DNA of 64,000 nucleotides. Source: Rhipicephalus microplus. Taxonomy: Eukaryota > Arthropoda > Arachnida > Ixodida > Ixodidae. Where the stretch lies: NCBI RefSeq assembly GCF_043290135.1, contig NC_134700.1, positions 81,369,500 to 81,433,499 on the forward strand, in the 5' to 3' direction. A model generated the notes under the pieces. That model was not told the origin of the DNA. It was given only the letters and a program-made list of their open reading frames with translations, and did no database searches. Position numbers and translations under genes: made by a program. This document shows, in pieces, positions 32,884 through 42,799 of the stretch. Numbering within the stretch: the stretch's first letter is position 1; every line of letters starts with the position of its first letter.

Positions 32884-35800
32884 GGGCAGCAACCGGTGGA
32901 GGTGCGGTTGCTGTGCGACGAACTACCGAAGATCTTCCGACGACGACGACGCCGCGACGGAGCTTTCCGAACACAACGCCAGCCAGGCAAAGCCCTGACG
33001 GCGAAAGCTCATTTACCGAAGGTGGCCTGACGACGCAGCATGGAAGCAGCGGAACAAGCCGACGCAGCCGTGACCCGACGCCACGCCCTAACTGTAATGC
33101 GAGACGGCGAACTAGCGACCTCGACGTTCTTATCGACGGCCACAGTGTGACAGCTCTCGTCGATACTGGAGCCGACTATTCTGTCATCAGTGGGTCGTTC
33201 GCCGCGAAGTTAAAGAAAGTTAGGACAGCTTGGAAAGGCCCTGAAATCCGCACAGCCGGAGGTCATCTCGTAACGCCTGCAGGAATCTGCACAGCGAGAG
33301 TCACCATTAACGGCCGTATTTATCCTACAGACTTCGTAGTCCTACAGCGTTGCTCGAGAGATGTCATCCTTGGCATGGACTTCTTATGCCTCCATGGTGC
33401 TGTCATCAACCTAAAAACAAAGTCGATAACGTTATCCACAGAAGAAGCACTACCGCCGCGCACGCCGTCAGGACACCATGCCTTGAATGTGCTTGAAGAA
33501 CAAGTCACCATTCCGCCTCGCTCAAGCGTCATTATTTCAGTCGGCGCTCCCAAATCACCTGACTTGGAAGGCGTCGTTGAAGGCAGTCAGCATCTGTTGG
33601 TCACCCGAAATATTTGCGTCGCAAGAGGAATGGCAGAGCTGCGGGGAGGCAAAGCAACGGTTTTGCTCACGAATTTCAGCAATGAGTACAAACACGTGAA
33701 CAAAGGAACAACGGTCGCATACATCGAAGAAATTGTCGAAGCCACCAGTGCTTTCGCCCTCGCCGATTCTGCGGAACCTGCTCAGAGGAACCAAGCCCCT
33801 CCCATAGCTTTCGACGTCAATCCCAGACTTCCGAACGATAAGCAAGAACAGCTCAAGGCCCTGCTCCTGCAATACGAAGATTGCTTTTCGTCGTCATCAA
33901 AAATTCGGCAGACCCCAATCACGAAACATCGCATCATAACCGAAGAAAATGCCAGACCACTCCGTCAGAGTCCGTACAGGGTTTCGACGCGAGAACGTGA
34001 GGCCATGAAGAGACAAGTTGATGAAATACTGCGGGATGACATTATCCATCCGTCCAAGAGTCCATGGGCATCCCCCGTGGTGTTAGTGAAGAAAAAGGAT
34101 GGGACCCTACGTTTCTGCGTCGATTATCGCCGCCTGAACAAAATCACAATAAAGGACGTGTATCCCCTCCCACGAATAGACGACGCACTTGATCGGCTCC
34201 ATAACGCCAAGTACTTTTCGTCAATGGACCTTAAGACTGGCTATTGGCAAATCGAAGTCGACGAAAGAGACCGAGAGAAGACGGCGTTCATAACACCGGA
34301 CTGCCTCTTCGAGTTTAAGGTGATGCCCTTCGGCCTTTGCTCAGCGCCTGCAACGTTTCAACGCGTTATGGATACAGTACTGGCAGGATTGAAGTGGCAG
34401 ACTTGCCTTGTGTACTTGGACAACGTCGTCGTGTTTTCCTCGAGTTTCGACGAGCATCTTCAGCACCTTGAAGCTGTACTTCAAGCCATCAAGACTTCCG
34501 GACTCACACTGAAGCCAGAAAAGTGCAGATTTGCGTATGAGGAGCTCTTGTTTCTGGGTCACGTTATCAGCAAGTCTGGAGTTCGTCCCGATCCACGGAA
34601 AACAGCCGCCATCGCCGACTTCCCGCCGCCCACTGACAAGAAAGCCGTGCGCCGATTTCTGGGCCTGTGTGCCTATTATAGGCGGTTCGTGAAAAACTTC
34701 GCCCGCATCGCCAATCCTCTCACTTACCTTACCAAGGCCGACGTGGAGTTTAAGTGGGAAACGCCGCAGGAACACGCTTTCCAGGAGCTTAAACATCGCC
34801 TCAAGACGCCTCCGTTACTTGCCCATTTCGACGAATTCGCCGAGACAGAAATACATACTGACGCAAGCAGCGTAGGTCTTGGCGCCGTTCTTGTGCAGAG
34901 GGCTGACGGACTTGAAAGGGTTATTAGTTACGCCAGCCGATCGCTATCCAAAGCAGAAGCAAATTATTCCACAACAGAAAAGGAGTGCCTCGCCATCATC
35001 TGGGCTACGTCGAAATTTCGCCCCTACCTCTACGGCAGGCCCTTCAAAGTTGTGAGCGACCACCACGCATTGTGTTGGCTAGCCACCTTGAAGGACCCCT
35101 CAGGTCGCCTCGCACGATGGAGCCTGAGACTTCAAGAATATGACATTACTGTCATTTACAAGTCCGGCAAAAAAAACACTCCGACGCCGACTGTCTCTCT
35201 CGTGCGCCTGTCGACCAACCGCTACCCGACGACCCGGATGACGACTACTTCTTAGGAACGATAACTACCGACGACTTCGCTGAACGACAGAGGGCCGACC
35301 CGGAACTTAAGGCCCTAATAGAATACCTCGAAGGCAGGACCGCCGAAGTCCCAAAGATATTCAAGCGCGCACTTGCGTCGTTCTTTCTACGAAACGGTCT
35401 TCTACAAAAGAAAAACTTTTCACCGCTTCGAGCTAAGTACCTTCTTGTGGTGCCTTCAGCTCTGTGACCAGAACTCCTGCAGGCCCTTCACGATGATCCG
35501 ACGGCAGGGCACCTCGGTGTTTCTCGCACGCTCGCGAGGGTACAAGAAAGGTACTACTGGCCACGTCTTACCACCGACGTCACTCGTTATGTGAGAACAT
35601 GCCGGGACTGTCAGCGACGCAAGACACCGCCGACAAGGCCAGCGGGACTTCTGCAGCCAATTGATCCACCTTGCCGACCTTTCCAGCAGATTGGTATGGA
35701 CCTACTGGGGCCGTTCCCGACGTCGGCTTTCGGAAACAAGTGGATCGTGGTAGCTACGGACTACCTCACCCGCTACGCCGAGACAAAAGCCCTGCCAAAA

Positions 35801-36535
35801 GGCAGTGCATCCGAAGTAGCTAAATTCTTTGTCGAAAATATCGTCCTACGTCATGGCGCCCCAGAGGTCCTTATCACCGACAGAGGAACGGCATTCACTG
35901 CCGACTTAACTCAAGCAATCTTGGCATACAGCCAAACAAACCACCGCCGGACGACAGCGTACCACCCACAAACCAACGGCCTCACCGAGCGGCTTAACAA
36001 GACGATCGCCGACATGCTGTCAATGTACGTCGATTTCGAACACAAGACGTGGGACGCCATTCTTCCGTATGTGACCTTCGCATACAACACGGCGGTGCAG
36101 GAGACGACGCAGATATCGCCATACAAATTGGTCTACGGAAGGAGCCCGGCAACGACGCTCGATGCCATGTTACCCAACGTCAACGACGAAGAAAACCTCG
36201 ATGTGAGCGAGTACCTTCAACGCGCCGAAGAAGCCCGCCAACTTGCGCGTCTCCGTATCAAGAATCAACAGACGACCGACAGCCACCGTTACAACCTTCG
36301 ACGACGCTTCGTGGAATACCAGCCCGGTGAACGTGTTTGGGTGTGGACGCCGATACGCCGACGTGGACTAAGTGAAAAGCTTCTGCGACGGTACTTCGGA
36401 CCGTACAGGGTGGTTCGACGGCTCGGCCCACTTGATTACGAGGTTGTCCCCGACGGCATCACGAACTCCCAACGACGCCGATCGCGACCTGAAGTCGTCC
36501 ATGTCGAGCGCCTCAAGCCGTTTCATGCGCGTTAA
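32865..36535 (+). pseudogene. pol: Gypsy-A1 pol (protease-RT-RNase H-integrase), inactivated
   Basis: Order: aspartic protease ([12 protein letters not shown] near 33160, VILGMDFL near 33365), RT ([19 protein letters not shown] near 34090, [13 protein letters not shown] near 34325), RNase H ([13 protein letters not shown] near 34860), integrase (HLGVSRTLARVQ near 35510, CRDCQRRK, DLLGPFP, TDRGTAF, LTERLNK) and a GPY/F tail (YFGPYRVVRRLG near 36395). Three defects are visible. The RT active site reads YLDN because codon 34422-34424 is AAC where Gypsy-A2 has GAC. An A tract at 35169-35176 has 8 A instead of 6, shifting the frame after RNase H. A TGA at 35465-35467 replaces the CGA of Gypsy-A2. 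No env follows. Confidence 0.93.
32874..32913 (+). promoter_or_regulatory. Programmed -1 frameshift signal between gag and pol
   Basis: The heptamer G-GGA-AAC (32874-32880) is in the gag frame as X-XXY-YYZ, directly before the TAA. After a 6-base spacer a perfect 9-bp stem follows: CAGCAACCG (32887-32895), 9-base loop, CGGTTGCTG (32905-32913). Pol is open in the -1 frame from 32865, so the frames overlap here. Spacer length and heptamer match known -1 frameshift signals. The identical arrangement occurs in Gypsy-A2 (57910-57871). Confidence 0.88.
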
Positions 36536-36652
36536 CAAACTGAACTAGTGTTTTTTTGTATTATTGTTGTATCGTAATTTATTCATTGTACTTTCTTGCA
36601 TTATTATTGTACTTTTATCTTTAGTTAAAGCATCGGGACGATGCCTTTTTTC

Positions 36653-36664
36653 AGAGGGGGGCAA
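36653..36664 (+). other. Gypsy-A1 polypurine tract
   Basis: AGAGGGGGGCAA directly abuts the 3' LTR, as expected for the plus-strand primer. Confidence 0.8.
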
Positions 36665-37071
36665 TGCCACGTTCCATTTCCCAAGTTTTTGTTATCGTCC
36701 GAAAACACCGCACGATTCTCAGCGCAAACCGCGCCTGCAGTTTTCTAGAAGGTTCCGGACTGTAGTAGATCATTTCGATAAGATCACGCCCACTGTGCGA
36801 ACGGTACAGATTGTTCTGGAAGCTGCGCCACCGCCAGCGATAACGCTAGAACATTCGACGGCAAGAGTATAAATGCCGACGCGCTTCGCCGCTTGTCAGT
36901 TGTTGATCGAAGGCCGACGATCCGTTCGCCGCTATCAGTCCGAGACTGCTATCTGTGCGAGACTGCTGCTGTAATTGGACTTTCAGTTTACCGGGCACAG
37001 GTTCGCCCAAATAAACAAATAAATCCTAACACGAAGTCTCCTGTCTTCGGCCACGTCACGACCCCGTGACA
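36665..37071 (+). repeat. Gypsy-A1 3' LTR (407 bp)
   Basis: Matches 31088-31494 with one difference seen. It contains AATAAA at 37010-37015 and 37018-37023, candidate polyadenylation signals. The ATAT duplication follows at 37072-37075. Confidence 0.95.
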
Positions 37072-37351
37072 ATATCAATGCGCCATACAAACAAGAAGAG
37101 AAAATAGCCGTGTACGGCAGCCATCAATACAGAATACACTGCACGAAGGTATACTACAAAACAAAACAGAACAGGTGCGCTCCTCTACTGTAGTGCAATC
37201 CTTCAATGTGCATTACAGCAAGTAAAAACAACCAATGCACCAAGCAACAAGAAAATAACTCAAAATACACTTCTTATACAATGAAATACGTACATACAAA
37301 GAAAAAACGACCGACGAAAGGAAAAAAAAACATGTTCATAGACCTCAAAAA

Positions 37352-39292
37352 CTATATCCGGCTCAAGTAATCGGCTCCCACGTTTTCGCTACCCTTAATA
37401 TGCGTAATGGTGAACTGGTACTCTTGGAGTAGTAAACTCCATCGAAGTACTAGAGCGTTCAGCTGTTTCGCCTGTTGGATATAACTCAGAGGCTGGTGGT
37501 ATGTCTGGACACAATAATGTACTCCATATAAGTACATGGAGAATTTCTGAATTCCCCATACCAACGCGAGACATTCGCGTTCGATGGTACTATAGGAAGC
37601 CTCCCGTGGAAGCAGCTTTCGGCTGGCATAAGCTGTGGGGTGGAGCTTGCCTTCGTGGGCCTGCATGAGCACGGCTCCGAGACTTGTGTCCGATGCGTCC
37701 ATTCGAAGTACGAATGGTTGGTGCAAATCTGGTAGCCGTAGTATCGGCTCCGTCGAGACGTGTTGTTTGAGACTTCGAAAAGCCTCCTCGTGGGCTGCTG
37801 TCCATTTCAGCGAGTTAGCTTCGCCTTTCCGAGTTAAATCTGTAAGGGGGGCGCTGACTTCTGCGTAATTCGGGATAAATTCGCGATAGTACCCGGTCAA
37901 ACCGAGGAAGGCGCGCACTTGTCGCTTGGTTGAAGGACGTGGTGCAGCTTCGATCTTGTCGAGTGTTTTCCCCAGTGGTTGCAATCTGCCCCTGCCAACT
38001 CGGTGTCCCAAGAAGTCGATTTCTTCTACACCAAGTTCGCATTTACTGGGGCGCACTGTAAGCCCGGCCCTCTGTATGCGCTCAAAAAGCAGTCCCAAAG
38101 ACCTCAGGTGCTCTTCCTCTTCCCATGTCTCGGTGGCTACCAGTACATCATTGTAGTAGTGGTCCACACCGGGTATACCTTCTGCAACCTTCCGCATCAA
38201 CTTAGCAAATACAGCAGGCGCTGTCTTGATGCCGAATGGCATGAAGCGGAACTGATATAGTCCCGATGTCGTCGAGAAGGCCGTCTTCGCTTTGGACTCT
38301 TCGGTCAGTGGGATCTGCCAATAGCCCTTCACGAAGTCGAGCTTCGAGAAATACTTCTTCTTTCCCACTGTAGCAAACACCGCGTCAGTTCTTGTCATAG
38401 GTTCGGAGTCGGCCACCAGAACGTTGTTCAGGCGTCGAAAATCGATACACAGTCGATTTGTCCCGTCGGGTTTCTTTACCAAAATGACTGGCGAATTATA
38501 AGGTGACTCTGATTTCTCAATGATGCCGAGCTTCTCCATCTCCCGCACCTCTTTCTCTACACCTTCCCGCGTTGCAAAGGGAAGAGGGTATTGTTTCACG
38601 TGGACGGGGTTACTCGTGGTGAGTTCGAGGTTGCAGTGGACGCAGTCAGTTTTGCCCGGGACATCCGAGAAAATACGAGCGTGTTCCTTGACAATTCTTT
38701 GCAGCTGTACGATCTGCTGAGCGTCCAGTTTGTCGAAGAGCTTCACGTCTTCTTCCCCTTCTACTTTCAGCCAGTCAGGGGTTGGAATATTCTCGTCCTC
38801 ACTCTGCTTCGCCACTGTGCCAATCATGCCTACATTTGACGATGTCGAAACGTACTCCTGAGGCACGAAGGAGGTTTCCAGCATCTTACTGGGCCCATCA
38901 GGGCTGCTGGCACTCTCCTCATCCACGCAAGGAGTGTCTTTCGACATCGTCTCTACCTCCAGACCGGCCAAGGCCTCGTTCTCAGCATACTCTACCTTGA
39001 TGCCTTCTAGAATACGCGGGCCCTTTTCTGGCGCGATCTCTGGTTCCAGCGCTTCCTGCCTTTCCTTTGTCCAGACAGAAGTTCCGAATGTCCGGAGCAT
39101 CTCTGCCTTAACTACCTCGTTGTTCGCGTTCTGCTGACTGAGTCGCGCAACAGCTTCATTTGCTTCGCAAGGCAAAACCGTGAGTAGCCCTTGACACCAT
39201 GTGTCTCGCTCAAATGACACTTTCTCGCCGGCATCGCCGTGCTCACTGCTGGATCGGCTAACCCTGCTACCCTCACTGAGGCGAATCTTTAA
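37352..39292 (-). pseudogene. pol: LTR-B pol remnant: RT and RNase H only
   Basis: The frame is open from just after a TAA (39295-39293) down to 37352. From residue ~245 of the 622-codon part starting at 39220 the RT reads ILVKKPDGTNRLCIDFRRLN, then MPFGIKTAPAVF; RNase H follows with MDASDTSLGAVL and STIERECLALVWG. The RT catalytic motif is YYND (AAT at 38150-38152) instead of Y-x-D-D, and the RNase H VQTDHQ-type motif reads VQTYHQ, so both active sites look dead. Protease and integrase are absent. The N-terminal ~150 residues are acidic and of no clear family. Confidence 0.88.
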
Positions 39293-39586
39293 TTACAGAA
39301 ACTGCACTTCCCGTTCTCCGTCTTCCCTTGCCGCTTTCCTTGCCGCTTCTCGTTCTTTCGCCCTTTCTTTGCGCTCTCTCTCCTTTTCTTGGCGCTCTCT
39401 CTCCTTTTCTTGACGCTTTCTCTCCTTTTGTTTTTCCTCCCGGGCCAGTGCCCACTCTTCTCTGGCTAACGCCTGTTCCTGCTGCTCCTCAACCCATTGT
39501 CTCAGTTCGGTGCCCTCGAGGCCTAACTGTTTACCGTGTGCGATCCACTTATCAAAATCCATACACTCCATACTGCAAACTGTCAC
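39293..39586 (-). pseudogene. gag: LTR-B gag N-terminus, coiled-coil
   Basis: A 97-codon frame: DKWIAHGKQLGLEGTELRQW, then a long charged Glu/Arg/Lys helix of repeated QEKERER units that should form a coiled coil. It ends at TAA 39295-39293, and the pol remnant continues in the same frame. The capsid and zinc knuckle expected next are missing, so gag seems to have been fused to pol by a deletion. The likely true start is the ATG of MDFDKW a few codons in. Confidence 0.7.
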
Positions 39587-39715
39587 TATAATGCCACTAT
39601 AAAACCAGCGCCATCATTGCAGGATGCAACCGCTTCAACTGTGCGGCTCTATCACAACGCTGTCCGCACGGTTCTCGTTCACCTCCCACTGTCTTACTCT
39701 TGTGCGGAACGTCCT

Positions 39716-39730
39716 GTCTCGCGGACGCCA
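39716..39730 (-). other. LTR-B primer-binding site candidate
   Basis: On the minus strand TGGCGTCCGCGAGAC lies four bases after the 5' LTR end (TGTAACA). It starts with TGG as required; the tRNA is not assigned. Confidence 0.55.
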
Positions 39731-39734
39731 GTTT

Positions 39735-40881
39735 TGTTACAAGCTGCCACTCTAGCGTCGCCAGCGCGAAGTCGGCGACGGGAATGCCAGCAGGTCGGTT
39801 CGTTCCGTACGCAAGCAGAAACAGTGAAGAGATCAGAGACGTGAGAAAACAAAACAACTTTACTCTAGTGATATTGCAGCACACGGGATCTAATACAACA
39901 CTTCAATACAACTAACAAAATACATCGACACTTGATACAACTAAAGAAATATACAACAGAAACACTAAACCAGCTTACGAGAGAGAACTATTAAAACTAC
40001 ACAAAGTAACAAGAATAGATTGACGGAGGAGAAAGTTCGAAAATATAAACAGGTGAAGGCATACGGGTGATGACCGGCAGCGTTGTGTCCCCGACGATCG
40101 GATGCGAGAAGTCGAAGAGAGTTCTGGCACGGCTGCGATGTCGGCGGTGTTGCAACGCTGGTGGCTCCGGGAGGCTAGTGCTTGCAGGTGACTTCGAGCA
40201 GGTTGAGCTAACTCTAGGCGAAGTCCCGATGTCTACGTTGCAGACGTTAATATCGCGTCACAACCAGACGAACGGCTAAGTTTAGGTGGCCAGCCGATAC
40301 AGAGCCACACTAAAAACTTCTAGAAGAGATGCTCGTTGATCTGTTTTTACACCATCTTGGTCAGCGACTAGTCTGCCTAGCAGGGCAAAATCCTGTGCTT
40401 AAATCCCCCTCGTGTCTCCTCGCTCTCTTCCTTGGGGACCAGAGACCTTTACATGGGTCCAATCATGTGCGTTTAATTGATGGGAAACTCCGCCCCAAAA
40501 ATATTTTGACCCCACCCCTTTTTAATTAGGAGAGGGCCCCCAACTAGCGAGAGTGACAACCTGTCGGGTTGTTGTCATACGGCTTGGCCACCAGAGCGTT
40601 TCCCACGCTTTTCGCCGTGGGAACGGTGAACCATTTAGCTTTCAGCCGGGGCGACTCGTAGTCTAATCCTTGTTCGGGGTATACCGCGGCCTTCTACGAC
40701 CTTGCAGACGCCGCCACAGTTACAAAAGGATTAACCGTCGGCGGCGACGTTCTAAGAAGAGCACCCCATTTTGCACTTCTCGGGTCCCTTTCATACGCTG
40801 CCGTTTCTCACGGTCAGTCGGGGAGTACGGCGCCCGTTAATTGCCGTGACGCGGTGTCGCCAAAAATGGCCGTCCGTGACA
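39735..40881 (-). repeat. LTR-B, 5' LTR (1147 bp)
   Basis: Starts TGTCACGG and ends TGTAACA on the minus strand. Paired with 29728-30873. The GTATT duplication lies at 40882-40886. Confidence 0.92.
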
Positions 40882-40886
40882 GTATT

Positions 40887-42560
40887 CTCAGAGGGTGTGA
40901 GGTGTTTCTCTTGTCACTTTGGTTTTCACGTATCTTGCGTGGTCTATCTTAAAACAATTGCGCAATACCTGATATAGAAACTTTAGACGATGTATTTTTG
41001 CTCGACTTTGGAGTGTGGGCAAACCAGCGCGGCGTAGTATTACAGTTGGGGAGTCGAGGCGGTGATACCAGTTGAAAATAAATCTAATCGCTTAACGCTG
41101 TATGTTTTCAAGCGTGCTGATACCGCTGCCCATGAAGGAGAACCAGATTATGCTGGCATACTCCAAGATCGGTCTGACAAGCATGACGTATGCTAGATGC
41201 CTAATGTCGCAGTCGGCGTGTCACAGCGTTCGCTTAGGGGAAAACAATCTCTTTAAGGCCTTATGTGCTACGGTTTTTTATATGCACTGTTCAACTAAGA
41301 TCGGAAGGTATATTCACGCCAAGGCATTTGTACTCGCTTACATGTTGTAGCAAAATGTTGTAATTACATTAGAAGGCTAAGCACGATTTCTTTTTTGTGA
41401 CTTCATCACGACTCTTTTTTGTTAGAAATAATCACTATTTGCCAGTTAGAGCAGCATCGTACAAAGTAATTTAGGGCTTTGTTCAACTCAATTTAGTCAC
41501 TGCAGCTTTTGATCTTTTTGTATAATATGCAGTCGTCTGCAAAAAAAGTCTAATGTTTGCGTTAATGTTGGTTGTTAGGTCATTTATAAATTGAAAAAAT
41601 AATACCGGTGCCAAGACGGATACCTGAGGCACGCCGGACGTAATGTTCAGTCTTTCAGAGGCGTGATCGTTGCATTGCACAAATTGTTGGCGACCGGACA
41701 AGTAGTTTGATATCCAACGGGTCACTGGACCATTCTCGAGTTTTCAAACCAGCTGGGAAACTAGCTCTTCTTGAGAAATTGGGTCAAACGCTTTTGAGAA
41801 ATCTATAAATTGATTTTGATTTGGGAGTGTTGATGAATGGCTTAGGCCAGATCATGGATTGTTGCGGCAACTTGCGTTACAGTTGACAGGCCTCTACTAA
41901 AACCGCGTTGGTTATGGTGTAGCAGGCCATTACAAAGTTTATCTTCGACAAACTTTGTAAAGAAATTGAGAATAGTGTGCTAGAGCAGTGTACAGTTAGT
42001 GCCAGTGAAGGAAATGGGCGTGTAGTGCGATGGAGTTGATTTGTCACCAGATTTATGCAGTGGGATTATTTTCGCAAGTTTGCATTCAAAAAGAATCTGA
42101 GATTCCTGGATAGATTTGGCAAATATTAAGCGCAGGTACCTGCTGAGTGTTCGCCATACCGTTCGAGAAAGGCGTTCGGTATCATATCTGGACCACAGCT
42201 CTTTTTATTATCACGATTCAATAGCAGATACAGTATACCGCTTTCGGTTATTTCTGGAGTTTCTGATAATTTTCCATCAGTGGGTGGCATGATATACTAG
42301 CCCGGTATCGATTGTGAAGACTGACTGGAAGTAACGATTGAATTGGTCTGCCTTATTTTTCGTGTCTATCGAGGCGGAAGCGTTGTGGCTGCCACGTTTA
42401 CCGCTTACATATCGCCAAAACTTTGCAGGTGAGCTTTTCATGAACATTGCTATAGTGGTACCAAAAAAGCGAATTTTTAAAGAACGTACTTTGTATTTCA
42501 GCGTTTTGATAAAGCGGCAATCTGAGCTGAGTAGTAGGGTCGTAAGCTAGACCTCTTAGC
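40887..42560 (-). pseudogene. CR1-like LINE ORF2, RT portion
   Basis: On the minus strand, starting near 42500: a linker typical of CR1-like ORF2 (SPAKFWRYVSGKRGS, DQFNRYFQSVFT), then RT blocks KSCGPDMIPNAFL near 42195, QRGFSRGLSTVTQ near 41915, IDFSKAFD near 41800, RWISNYLSGRQQFV near 41715 and SGVPQVSVLAPVLFF near 41640. The FADD active site is encoded near 41545 but is put out of frame by an extra T in a T run. Thumb-like blocks (EYKCLGVN near 41335) lead to the insertion point. Many frame breaks. It continues at 29727. Confidence 0.8.
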
Positions 42561-42595
42561 TTTCTTCAGCCTACTGAATTTACATTTCACATGAA

Positions 42596-42597
<2 letters not shown>

Positions 42598-42646
<49 letters not shown>
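42598..42646. repeat. (CAT)n, 3' tail of the RTE-like LINE
   Basis: About 16 CAT units; on the minus strand (GAT/ATG)n, the short-repeat tail typical of RTE elements. Confidence 0.9.
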
Positions 42647-42647
<1 letters not shown>

Positions 42648-42799
42648 GCCTGACTACGTCCACTGCAGGACAAAAGCCTCTCCCATGTTCCGCCAGTTAA
42701 TCCGGTCCTGTGCTTGCTGCTGCCAATTTATACCCGCAAACTTCTTAATCTCATCTGCCCACCTAACCTTCTGTCTCCCCTTACCTGCTTGCCTTCTCT

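Larger units (their letters stand above)
31088..37071 (+). mobile_element. Gypsy-A1: complete young Gypsy element nested in LTR-B
   Basis: A 5984-bp element with two 407-bp LTRs, ATAT duplications, primer-binding site, gag, frameshift signal, pol and polypurine tract. No envelope frame is present between integrase and the 3' LTR. Same family as Gypsy-A2 at 53717-59696. Its pol is inactivated by an active-site change, a 2-base insertion and a nonsense codon. Confidence 0.95.
29728..40881 (-). mobile_element. LTR-B: Gypsy-type element with 1.15-kb LTRs, internally deleted
   Basis: It is bounded by the two 1.15-kb LTRs and the 5-bp GTATT duplication. The internal region carries a primer-binding site, a short gag N-terminus fused in frame with an RT/RNase H region, and a polypurine tract. 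Capsid, zinc knuckle, protease and integrase are not present: between the gag-like start and the RT there is only about 200 codons, and after RNase H only about 490 non-coding bases to the 3' LTR (excluding the nested Gypsy-A1). It looks like an internally deleted copy moved in trans, or one that decayed by deletion. Confidence 0.85.
29228..42560 (-). mobile_element. CR1-like LINE split by an LTR element
   Basis: Minus-strand LINE whose 3' part (29727-29228) and 5' part (42560-40882) are separated by the 11.15-kb LTR element at 29728-40881. The 3' UTR ends in AATAAATAGAAAATAAATAAAT at about 29250-29228. Removing the insertion and one copy of the GTATT duplication restores a continuous ORF2 reading frame across the junction. 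The 5' end is lost before 42560; an RTE-like LINE starts at 42598, perhaps having inserted there. Confidence 0.8.

Noticed and set aside
36536..36664. Envelope gene of an errantivirus-type Gypsy
   Set aside because: Only about 130 bases lie between the integrase stop and the 3' LTR; no env frame exists in either Gypsy-A copy.
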